DNA from: Mesodorylaimus sp. YZB2_4
Lineage: Eukaryota; Nematoda; Enoplea; Dorylaimida; Dorylaimidae
NCBI GenBank assembly: GCA_030248295.1
Contig: JASANH010000053.1
Span: 124,001 to 188,000 of the forward strand
Direction of reading: 5' to 3'
Length of the DNA: 64,000 nt
The notes beneath the pieces were generated by a model. That model worked only from the letters and a program-made list of their open reading frames with translations. It had not been told where the DNA came from and searched no databases. Positions within the stretch are counted from its first letter, which is position 1; each line of letters starts with the position of its first letter. Below, one piece after another: positions 10,916 to 21,241 of the stretch. The translations under genes and the position numbers were made by a program.

Positions 10916-11707
10916 TACTTGTAATTTTTTGAACAATGAATAACGCATCAACTTTTTTTCGAAAGGGCTCCCCAACAACAGTACTTATTATCACGGTGCC
11001 ATGGCACAAGCAGCGCCCGTCTCAAGGCTTTGCCACACAGCTCATAGTGGATCACTGTATACTTTACAGCCTGATAAAATAATTGCTGCTCATAATCCAT
11101 GTTGCTCATAAATGACTGCTAGAGACAGGCACGAAATTTTTTCATGCCGAGACAAAAATACAGTGTTAGGGGCGCATTTTGGGACGCGAAAGAAAACTTG
11201 GCAACTACGCAGATGACACTAACTTGCCGACTGGATGTTCTAAATCGATAGAACGAACTTTCCATGCCTAAGATATGAACTTGCGCAAGGCAGCTGTATA
11301 CCGGTATTAGAAAAGCTGAATCAGCTGCTAAATTTGAGCTTCTGGGTCAGCCTACTGTAGGGTTAGAATAGGTGATAACCTACCTAATCAAAAATATGGA
11401 AACCGAATTTGACCATTTATAACCACTTAGTCAATAAAAAGGTATCGAAGGCAACCAGGGCCATGCTGGACGTAGGTTTAGGAGGACTGGGTTTTTATGA
11501 TGCCCGCATTGATTCATGATTGCTAACTTAGAAAAAATGTTGCGAAAAAATTAATGACTGCAGCCATAACTTCAAACTTTTTTTTTTATTAAAACGCATA
11601 TTTTAACTCCTCACACACTTATATCTGTCGACTGACTCCAAACTATTTGCAAAATGTGAATCATCCATGTTTTCCCTGGTCTCAAATAATAATAACGGCA
11701 AGATGAC
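10916..11707. other. Non-coding flank of small Gypsy element
   Basis: I see no gene, RNA or dispersed repeat I can name. The left copy of the element's 5-bp target duplication ATGAC is at 11703-11707. Confidence 0.45.
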
Positions 11708-11917
11708 TGTCGCGTTATCGACCTGCGTTGGAGTAGAGTCTTATGCGCATAGAGGCACACTCAGACATCATCAACCGTTTACTGAATGGCTCCACATACT
11801 ACTCACAACTGACCCCAACGAACCGTCTACCAACCGCTCTTATACTCGCGCTGACTCATAATTCAAACATGCCGCTGCATATAACAGCTGCGCGGTAATT
11901 CAACCCTTTATCCCATA
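11708..11917 (-). repeat. 3' LTR of small Gypsy element
   Basis: 210 bp, nearly identical to 15199-15408. On the minus strand it begins TATGGGATAAAGGG and ends in ACA. Confidence 0.85.
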
Positions 11918-11938
11918 TCATCTCCCCCAGCCAATTAG

Positions 11939-13139
11939 CTATGCGTCCTTTGGCTTCCTCTTCGGTTTATGGAGTGTCTTGATCGATGTTTGATCTTCAA
12001 ATCCATACCGAATGACAGGACGGCGCTCGCGCGTTGATCTACGCAATGGTGGTGCCTCCTTTGGTGGGGATGGCGGTTGGACCTTAGATGATCCCGCTAC
12101 CAGTAATGCAGGTTCTGGTTCAGCCTGTGCGACAGCTGATTCTATAGTTGGTTGTGTTTCCATCGCACTTCCTGTTTTAACCACACGTTCACGAAGCTGA
12201 TCGGCGTGTTTCCGTTTCAAGTCGCCATTGATCACTACTTCATAAGAATGCGTTGCTGTTTGGCGTTGGACTGTACTCTCTGTACATCCAGTAGTTCTTT
12301 CATTTTGAACCCAAACAGGCGCTCCTGGCAAAAACGATCTCTCCGTAGCATTCTGATCGTGAGCCACTTTTTGTTTCGTAACCTCGATTTGCATACGTCG
12401 TTTTGGATCAGGTTTCAATCTGTCCAGCAAGTTAGGCAAACGACGTTTCAAAAACATTTCCTCTGGAGTTTGACCAGTTGTCTTTTGTGGTGTCATACGG
12501 TAAGCCATCAAGACGGATTGTACTCGCTGGTCTAAAGGTCCTTTGTCATAAGCAGACAAACGATGCTTCAAAGTCTGTACAAATCGCTCTGCTAATCCAT
12601 TCGTTTTCGGGTGGTAGGCAGTGGTCCGAATATGAGTGATACCCCACTGCTTACAAAATTGGCCGAACTCCGTTGATACAAACTGTGGACCGTTATCGCT
12701 CACCAGCTGTGATGGAGATCCGAATCTAGCAAACCATTCAGTCAAAATGTTTATTACCTTGGCTGAAGTTGCTTTTCTCATAACTTTGACTTCTGTCCAT
12801 TTCGAAAAAGCATCAATTAGAATAAACAGCATCGATTGGTCCTGCAAAATCCACATGCACCCTTTCCCATGGTCCATCGGGCACGTTCCATGAATACAAT
12901 GGCACTTCAGCAGGCCAGTTCCTAGTCTGTTGACAGGATTTGCAACATTTCACGAATCTCTCGATTTCCTCATCGATTTTAGGCCACCACACATAGTGTT
13001 GCGCTAACGCACGCGTAGCCACTATTCCTAAATGTCCTGAATGTAGCATTTTCAAAAGTCTCGGTTGACATACTTTAGGAACGACGACTCGTCCATGCCA
13101 CATAATTATTCCATGATTCACGGATAGTTCATTTTTCAT
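11939..13139 (-). pseudogene. Integrase region of small Gypsy element
   Basis: Two overlapping frames (13139-12813 and 12877-11939) encode consecutive parts of a Gypsy integrase. The first has the zinc-binding H-H-C-C module (HSGHLGI, CCKSCQQ) and the start of the catalytic core (HVDFAGP). The second continues the core with FILIDAFSKWTEV, the second acidic residue in LVSDNGPQFVS, and the Glu region TNGLAERFVQTLKH, then a C-terminal tail. A frame change between 12813 and 12877 splits the core, so no intact integrase is made from this copy. A further frame change at about 13130-13139 separates it from the gag/pol frame upstream. Confidence 0.75.
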
Positions 13140-15012
13140 AGAACGGCATCAGCTCTGGAGGCACACGTCTTTTTTCAGGCCACCCAGCTGACATACAATT
13201 CAACACTTTTGCCAAAATCGAATCCGTACCTGCTCTATTTTTCAACTCTCTGCTATCCACTGGCAAGTCCTCAAGTTTCTGTTCTCCAATATGTCGAATG
13301 TCCTCAAAAGTTGGCATAGGATGCTCATCAACGATCATATCAGGATTTATGGTCACCTTAAAGTCGCCACAAATGCGCACTTCTCCAGTTTTCTTTTCCA
13401 CGTTGACCGTTGGTGAACACCACTCAATAGGTGTGACTGATGGATCAACCTTTTCCAGAACATCCGCCTGAATCAACCGCTCCACTTCTTTTTCCACTCG
13501 CTTACGCAACGCAAACGGAACAGGGCGAGCTCTGAATCGTTTAGGAGTAGCTCCCTCCCTCAGGCGAATAACGGCTTTATGCTCTCTGATCAGGCCCCCT
13601 TCCCCAGAGAAGAGTGTTTGGTACTTGGCCATCAATGCTTTAGCCTTCGATGCTAAGTCCTTGTTCATGGGGCTAGCTGGCTCACCCACCTGAGTCAGCT
13701 CTGTACGCACTTGTTTGATGCCTAGGCCCTTCAATTTAGCCATAAGCCCAAACGCAGTTGCCCAGTCAAATCCGAATAGCGGCACATCGTCCACGTTAGC
13801 AACGACCAATTTCATAACTCGAAACTGTCCGAAAGCTTCGACGTCCACTATCGTCTCCCCCAGTAATTCCAATGGAGGACCTCCATACACTTGAAGGGCT
13901 CTGGTTGGACGCAAACACGGGCTGCCGATAGCCTTCCACGTCTTTCTCCCAATCGTAGACTGTAACGCCCCTGTGTCAAAATCCATTGTGACCTTTCGGC
14001 CGTTTAGTTTTACTCGAACTACTGCTTTAGTTGACGATACTTCCACTTTCCGAACGGACTTGTACGCCGATGCTTGGTCTGAATCATAGCCTTTCGCGCC
14101 CTCTGATTCACTCTCCACATCGGATTCGTCGTCGTACACACGTTTCACTTTAGCTTTCAGGTGCTTTTTCTTCGGTGCAGTTCCCCGGCAGACCTTAGCA
14201 AAATGCCCGACTTTTCCACACTTGTTGCAAGTAGCCTCCAACGCTCGGCATTTCGACTCATCATCATGCTTAGAACCGCCACACCTTCCACAAGTGCCTT
14301 TCGCTCCGCCACCTGATGAATAGCTATTTTTCCCCGACTGACGATTCATTCGCTTAGTGCGCTCAGTCATCTTTTTCACCGATGTATCATCAACTCGGCC
14401 TTTCGAACACTCGTTTTCAGCCCTTTCGATAGCTTCCGCTAGACGAACCACTTGCTCAAAGGTCACTTCATGCCCGCCATCGCGCCCATCAGGCCACTTC
14501 TGACGGATCTCGATTTCCACCTTCTCATGGCGAACGCCTGCTGCGAACCGATCACGCAATTGGAAATCAATGACATTGGCACCATACTCGGCTCCATTCG
14601 CCAACTCCCTTAGAGCATTAGCATATTGACCAAAATTTTCGCCATCCATGCGGTTGCGCTTCATAAAATCGAGTCTAGCCGAAAACACTGTCAATCTAGG
14701 CTTATAATAATTCCTCAATGCCGCTTTCACAGCGTCGTAGGTCTGTTCATTCACATTGCCAGGTCGAAAGTGATTTCTGACCACCTTCAATGGCTCGGAA
14801 CCTACTGATGCTAACAGTAGCGTCCGACGAGCTTGAGCATAATTCGCATGCTCAGCACCCGCATGTGTCGAGAGCAGTCCTTTTGCTCTGCATTGCTGCT
14901 CGAATGCAAATATGTAGTCGTCCCAAGAGTCCTTGGACTTGTCGAATTTCTCAAACGAAAATCGCTGCATGGCATTCCTCAACGCTGTTATCTCCGCTTC
15001 CGCCAACGCCAT
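13129..15012 (-). pseudogene. gag, protease and truncated RT of small Gypsy element
   Basis: A 627-codon frame starting at an ATG (15012). Residues 1-190 are a gag matrix/capsid-like region. Two zinc-knuckle-like clusters follow (CGRCGGSKHDDESKC and the canonical CNKCGKVGHFAKVC). Near residue 345 is the aspartic protease site DFDTGA. The RT begins with the KRFRARPVPFALR primer-grip approach and ICGDFKVTINP, but stops after the DEHPMPTFEDI segment and passes directly into sequence normally found after RNase H. The catalytic YxDD part of RT and all of RNase H are therefore missing. A one-base frame change ends the frame just before the integrase module. Confidence 0.8.
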
Positions 15013-15198
15013 TGTTTCCTACTCTCCAGAAACCCAGGCCGTTGCAAAGGAATGAAATCTCTAGCCCGACGGAATCCACACACACAGTCGACCAACTCGC
15101 AGGAGCTGGAATTCCCAAATTCAGCCAAAACACCTAGTTTCCCGAATTTCAAATTCCCAGGCCCTCCTCGCCCAAGTTCGAATCGACGTCCTAGTTAA

Positions 15199-15408
15199 TG
15201 TCACGTTATCGACCTGCGTTGGAGTAGAGTCTTATGCGCATAGAGGCACACTCAGACATCATCAACCGTTTACTGAATGGCTCCACATACTACTCACAAC
15301 TGACCCCAACGAACCGTCTACCAACCGCTCTTATACTCGCGCTGACTCATAATTCAAACATGCCGCCGCATATAACAGCTGCGCGGTAATTCAACCCTTT
15401 ATCCCATA
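15199..15408 (-). repeat. 5' LTR of small Gypsy element
   Basis: 210-bp partner of 11708-11917. It is followed on the right by the second ATGAC target duplication at 15409-15413. Confidence 0.85.
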
Positions 15409-16065
15409 ATGACTTGTGACTCTATTTGTGAGCATCAATGCACAATAATGTATTGATCTCATCTTATTCACTAAACTACACAGGGGTTGGTGGAAACTTT
15501 TAATAATTGGTTGTTTGCCTGTGGTTTTCTAAAACACTATCGGCTCGGAACTTCGGATCGGATCCGATCCGATCCGGCCGTGAGGTGTGATGCTCTTTAT
15601 TGAACCTCAGGTATACTGTCTGCTGATTGTATGTGTTAAGCTTGATTTTGCTGTGTCAGGAACATTTCATTACATTCTCTGTTCTGTGAAATCCTTTTTG
15701 CGCAAAAGCGTGTGATCGCACTTCATTTTTTTCATTTCTTTTCTTTTACTGCATTCTTGACTTCAGCGGCGTCACTGACTCAAAAGCTTTGCATGAGGCA
15801 AAGAGCATGCAGCTGTCGCGTTACGATTGCATTAATAAAATTGCTGCCGAATGTTTATGTGCAGTATTTTCTACCACAAAGCCGGACACCTCGATTTCGT
15901 CCCTTTCGTACGTAATATTACGCATACTTATGATTATATAGTCAAGTTGATTGCATACAAAAATCTTATTTTAAAAGTATTCTTTCCAAAACTCATCTAA
16001 GCGGATCGCATCAGTCCGAATTATTGTATCATCAGGTATCATATCTCGAGTGCAGAAATGATTTC
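15409..16065. other. Non-coding flank, no gene seen
   Basis: Contains the right ATGAC duplication, a short CGGATC-rich tract at 15548-15582, and AT-rich sequence. It includes the 3' flank of the secreted-protein gene that ends at 16066 on the minus strand. Confidence 0.45.
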
Positions 16066-18798
16066 TTATTTACCCCCGAAGAAGCTTGTCCAGCTTGGTC
16101 TAGCTGGCGCTGATTTTCTAGCGTCAGCCGCGTCTTGATTAGCTTGGGCTTGGTTAACTTTGTCCACCTCGGGGCATTGTTTGGTATCGAACAAGGTTTT
16201 CGGTGCGGCGGCCAATGAACCAGCTTCCAACAGCAAGTCGGTACGAACCTTTTGACCACTGAGCGTGTAGTTGGTTGTTCCCTCGATGCACCCAATCAAC
16301 TCCTCACCGGGCTTGGCGTTCTTTTTGATGTAGTATTCGCACAAATCAAAATCAGTTGGATTGTTGGCGTTCTGGAAAAAAAACGAGATGAGTTATAAAA
16401 TGTTTGACTAAGACAGTTGCGATATTTTTTATTTGAAAAGTCAATGTGATATATTTTCAGAAGCTTACGATGAAATTCTTATTTTCAATGGCGTATTGAG
16501 TTTTCAGAAGTTGCTTAGCAATAGCGTTTCCATTTACGGTGTTGTAGTATTGGTCCCGGAGTTGTTTTTCATTTGCTGGTCTCAACCAAAACAAGATTCG
16601 AGTTTGCAAATCCCCCTTCTAAAAATGGGAAAACCATGAAATTGTGTATCAGATAACTTTTGTACCAAAAATCAAACCTTTTTGAAATAATTGGGGTCAG
16701 ATTTAGTGAATCCAGAGCATTGAGCTTTGTTGAATGCCTCTGGTGGCGGGCAACCAGTCACGGACATATCGTAGGTACCACCGCCCTTTTGATTGCAAAG
16801 CTGCTTATCACCATTGGCATTGGACAAAATGTCAACTTTGCGAGTATTGTTACAGAAGTTGCAATAATAGCTGAAAATTTTTTGGCTGATAGAACAAAGA
16901 TTTTGCAAAAACAAAAAATAATATACCAATCCTTGTTGCATGAGCCAGGATCGACGCACTTCAATTTACCAGCTGGCAAGATGCTGATGTCGAATTGGAC
17001 AGCAATGCGATCGACATCGGCACCAGGTGGCAGGGTGATCTTGGCACCGATGGTGACACAGTCGGGAAACTGGAAGACGCGTCGGCCGTCCTTCGATTCG
17101 CTGTTGTAATTGACTCGAAGTGGCTTCTCAATTTTAACTTTCGAACTTCCAGGTTTGCCGTAATCTTCAAAATGTTTTCATGTCAGTAGGCTTAAGGAAA
17201 GCTCATTCAGTTGTGACTTACCAGACATGCAATCGCGCTCCTTGTAGTTACCAGCCTGGCCTTGGAACATTCCATCGTTGACGGTTGCCACACTTTTGCC
17301 ATTCTGATTCTTGATCACCTTAGCTTTACCCACAGGCACATCGACTCCAGGGGCGATGGTCTTTTTGACGATGACAGTGCCGTCAGGTTGCTCAACTACT
17401 TCGCCGTATTTCCTTCCAGTTTGATCGACGCAGCTGGAGATGCCAACTTTTTGTCCCTTGCACGTGTATGTCTTCCTGCTCGGTCCAGTGCCCACATTGG
17501 TCAGTTGCGCGCTGGCGTCCCCGTTCGAAGCGCGATTGTTTTCGTAGTTGTATTTCTCTCCATTACGAGTGATCACACCCTTGCCACCTTGCTTGCTTTG
17601 ACCTGGGTCAGGATCGACGTTATATTTGTTTCCTTTGCTGCCAGCTGCATCGAAAGAGTCTCCCTTGCCATGCATGACGGTGTCCATCTTCTGGCCAGTT
17701 TGCAGATTGCTGTTCCAGTTTTGATCATTTCCGCTCTTCTCGTTCTTCAATTCTCCGTGCCATTTTCCAGCATCAGCAGTGCGCTCACCTTTGTTTGGAT
17801 TTTTCTTGCTTTGATCGCCAGTTGCCGTAATACCTTTGGCATTTTTAGCCTAAAATGTGGTGGATTAGATCGAGGTAATGCGCCAAATTTAGAGACTGAA
17901 CAGAATCGTCACAATTCAGCAATGAAAAACTGTCAATTTAAAAAAGTCACGCCTTTTTTTTACTCAAAATTTCCGGTTGTTTGTCCAAGAACAAGGAAAA
18001 CTGCTCGACATAGTTGGAGGGTGTACAGCGGTTACAGTATGCACCACACTGTATTCTATCTTCATACACACCCGATCTTTTTGCATCGTCATTCCACGTA
18101 AAACTAGATATCCCACGCTTTTCCTTGGTCGAACATCTGTAGATTCTTTTTCTGATACCGAAACTGGCGTTGAACAGTTGATCTAGGACTACGCCCAGTT
18201 CCTATGCAAGGACATATTGTGCGACGCGAGAGAGCGTGGGCCGTGTTTCATGATTTATTTAGGCCTCATTATATCCCACGCGTGCAAAGATTCTTCGCAT
18301 CGCCAACAATGCCTGCGACTGGCCGTACCGTAGTCTTAGTTACTGTAGGTCTGACCCAGTTAAAAAATTAGATGCTGCATGCAAATGATATGGGTACAGA
18401 AAATCCTCTCTCTATCTGCCAACATGAGCAAGATGCCTGGTGCAGACAACATTGCTTATCAGCTTTGCATCACTGTTTGACCTCACAAGCTGCAAACTTG
18501 TCAGTGCAAAATATGGACTTACTTGAACCACTTGTCCATTGCCAACACGGCCAGCATTGTACGTGCCCTTGTTTTGCACGTTCATTTGGGACTGAAGAGT
18601 GGCTTTGTTCGCAGTTCCTTCGCCGTTGGCTCCCTTGTTCGACTGGAAAGCCACATTTCCTTTTGCATAGGCACCGCGATGTGGTTTAACAAACCATTTC
18701 TTGGTGGTAAACGGTGCCTGGGTCGTCTGCGACTGAACTAATTCCACCGAATACGACAGCAAAATCAGACCATTGATGGCTAATAGTAGAGCTCTCAT
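16066..18798 (-). CDS. Secreted Gly/Asn/Lys-rich protein with Cys-rich C-terminal half, six exons
   Basis: I do not recognise this family. Exons 18798-18523, 17849-17222, 17164-16927, 16870-16678, 16618-16469 and 16371-16066 join in phase to 596 residues; every intron has GT..AG borders and four are 50-105 bp. Residues 1-23 form a signal peptide (MRALLLAINGLILLSYSVEL...), so the product is secreted. Residues 24-300 are low in hydrophobics and rich in Gly, Asn, Lys, Gln and Asp, probably disordered. From about residue 225 paired cysteines appear. The segment around 300-540 has 16 or so Cys, including CNFCNN and a GCPPPEAF stretch, and looks like a folded, disulfide-bonded domain. An N-Y-T sequon lies near 520. 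A TATA-like element lies about 60 bp upstream of the ATG. Matrix, cuticle or sperm/egg-coat roles are all possible; none is shown. Confidence 0.8.
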
Positions 18799-18856
18799 GT
18801 TCGATGAGAATAATTTTAAACCGTCACCCCGAAACTGAACTAAGAGACCAAAAAGT

Positions 18857-18866
18857 GTTTATATTC
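18857..18866 (-). promoter_or_regulatory. TATA-like element of secreted-protein gene
   Basis: Minus strand reads GAATATAAAC, 59-68 bp upstream of the ATG at 18798, a suitable distance for a short 5' leader. Confidence 0.45.
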
Positions 18867-21241
18867 TAATCGCCAAATTAAAAATAGTTGTCCTTCAGGA
18901 ATCGAATGCAACTCCGAGCAAAGATGTCTGTTCACTTTTATATTCTAAAAAGGAGCAGAAAGCGTAGGAAGATAAGAAGACGATGTCAGACTTTGAGCGA
19001 GTAGGTATGGGCAGATAGGTTTATGTATGAGAAGGGAATATACTTGAGGAGAATGGACGGCACAGGGCTGGTTACACTATAAATGCCATTTTGGGAAAAC
19101 TAGAGACGAGCCGGACGCGGGCCTGAACGACGTTTTGCTGTTTTTCCTACGCGTATTGACGCCTAGTACCACAGTGTGTAGGTAAAATGAAAGAAGCAGT
19201 CTTCGTATTTTGCCCTAGGCTAAACGTCACCCAATGTGTGCATGCGTAGGCGCGAGTACTCGAGCTCCGGAAACACCGGACCTCGCTTTGCTGCGACTGT
19301 ACCGAGGTGTAACGCCTCTGCAATCATCATTTTATACCTAGTCTCTAGAGCAAACGAGTTCTTCAAAATTCTTAACCAACCTACTCGTTCCAAATATTCA
19401 AAAGATAGGTGTGCGCGTAAATAAGGAATCACATGATAGTCTCCACCAAATTTGCCTACCAGACCAGTGTGGGACACGCATGCACGGTCGGCAGTGAATC
19501 GCTCAAATCTTGTTATACTAATCGCAAAGTGCGCTTAGAGAAAATCAAGTTTGGAAAATATTGTTTTGTATCAGACGGATTCGCTTTTAAACTCGACTTG
19601 AACGTTTCGCACACCCACATCGTCTTCGTACAATAATGGCAATGATGGTACAATAAACATGAATTGGTAATACCCACATGTAGGCAGGCACAGGGGTGTA
19701 GACACGTGAAATTCGGGCACATGATAAGAGTGGGTGCAAAGTCACAAATAACAATTTTCACAGTAAATATTCTATCGGATAAATGGAAGACGGCTCTGCA
19801 GTTTTGGCAGAAAAGGTCTTGCTGGAGGAGCAGAGCGTATATTTAGACGCGCTGCAAGATTTCTACAATTCTTTCTTGCGTTTCCAATTTTTGGTCGAAT
19901 CATGTTTCGGTGAAAGCACCTAACTTTTTCGCCTACTGGAAATGCTAAAATAACATCCCAGAGTTTTTTTCGAATGCATCCTAAGCGAGGAAAGTATTCG
20001 AGGGGGAAGTCAGGGTAGCAGGGCCATGGTGTTCATGGGCGGACTATGCCACATACTGTACATATTGTCGCAGGCCATAGCTATTCCATGCTAGCCCCCC
20101 CCCCCCCCCCCCGCCTCTGAGGGGAAACTATTTGAGAGGACGGCCTGGACTGATATCAGTGTTAGCACTTATCTCATTCTTGTCCGTTTGTTGTGCTGTC
20201 TGCAAACAAGTGCAAGCAACCAATGCAGGCAGGTTTGGCTGAGCGAAAACTGCATCCCTAGTATAAATATCTCGCAGGTCCTATTTGCGCACAAGCAAAT
20301 TTCGATCCTTTCCAACCTGACTTACCGTCGTCTAACCGCCTTGCACTGCACAGGTAGGCCTCTGCAATCGTTTTATCTCCTGCGTATAAAAGGCCAATCC
20401 ATTTTGGGCAAGGTCCAGACGAGTCGCTTTGATCTTTCGTCAATATGTCAGTGGAAATTTCAGACTGGGACTCACTCAAGAGGGTGCTTTTTCTTAGTTC
20501 ATGAAAACCAGTCTGAGCGTTCTCGCGTAACAAGTAGGTGTCCAGTGTCGTATGACTTAGAAAGGAGAAAAAATATGGGCATGTCATTTTCTTGGGCAAA
20601 AATGTGATCAATTTTGACAAGATTTATTATATTTTTGTTGTAAAAGTAATAGGCTAGTTTTGCTATCCCAGTCGGTACTTCCATTTAGGAGGCTAGTCTG
20701 CCATTCGCACTTTTCGCACGTCGAGAGTATAGCTGTTTTGTGTAGTTTTTCATTACAGCACATTTAATCCAATACAATACAACTATGATCGATGCCCAAT
20801 TTGGCCGCGACCTAGTATCTCTTGGGCGTATCCAAAATTGCATAAACAAGAGAACGTCTATTCGTTATGATTCTTCATCTTGGAAACGCCCATGTTAGAC
20901 ATAGAAAATGTCAGTCACTGAATGCAGGCCAACAGCGAATAAAAATAGGAAAAATGACTGTCCCGAGGGAGCGTCTCGTTTTGCATCGTATTTTGTTTTC
21001 ATACTGTACATTTCAAACGCGAATGTTGACCAAACTGGGCACCATACCCACATTTTCTCAACCATTTCGTGCTAAGCAATTGAGAAAAAGAGTCATATTA
21101 CTAAAAATGTCAACAAAATTTGAACCTCGAGCACTTAGGCTCTGACAATGAAATGCAATCTAGAAAAACCCCCTGGTCAATAATCTTTTTGTCAGGGCGA
21201 TGTTTAAAGCGGACTACTAAAGAAGTGACGCCAAGAAGAAA
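18867..21241. other. Long intergenic region with promoter-like motifs
   Basis: No gene recognised in 2.4 kb. Two related promoter-like segments occur at 19077-19115 and 20384-20430: each has a TATAAA core followed by CCATTTTGGG and AGACGAG at similar distances. Another TATA-type word (GTATAAATA) is at 20260. An 18-base C run is at 20095-20112. The frames at 19220-19477 (-) and 20258-20620 (-) show no domain signature and I do not call them. Confidence 0.4.
20095..20112. repeat. Poly-C homopolymer (18 C)
   Basis: An uninterrupted run of 18 C. Similar runs occur at 21981-21992 (12 G), 40919-40935 (17 C), 43250-43260 (11 C) and 57515-57526 (12 G). Confidence 0.9.

Larger units (their letters stand above)
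11708..15408 (-). mobile_element. Small Gypsy LTR element, internally deleted
   Basis: A 3701-bp element on the minus strand with 210-bp LTRs at 11708-11917 and 15199-15408, flanked by the direct 5-bp duplication ATGAC (11703-11707 and 15409-15413). The LTRs differ at only about two positions by eye, so insertion is recent. Next to the 5' LTR the minus strand reads CTAGGACGTCGATTCGAAC, a plausible tRNA primer-binding site. The interior keeps gag, protease, the start of RT and integrase, but lacks the RT core and RNase H and contains frame breaks. It could move only with enzymes supplied by a related element. Confidence 0.85.

Noticed and set aside
17262-18101. 279-codon plus-strand open frame with hydrophobic residues
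   Set aside because: It is the antisense of the large second exon of the secreted-protein gene and has no start context or domain of its own.
20258-20620. 120-codon minus-strand open frame
   Set aside because: No domain, signal peptide or splice context; it overlaps the promoter-like segment on the other strand.
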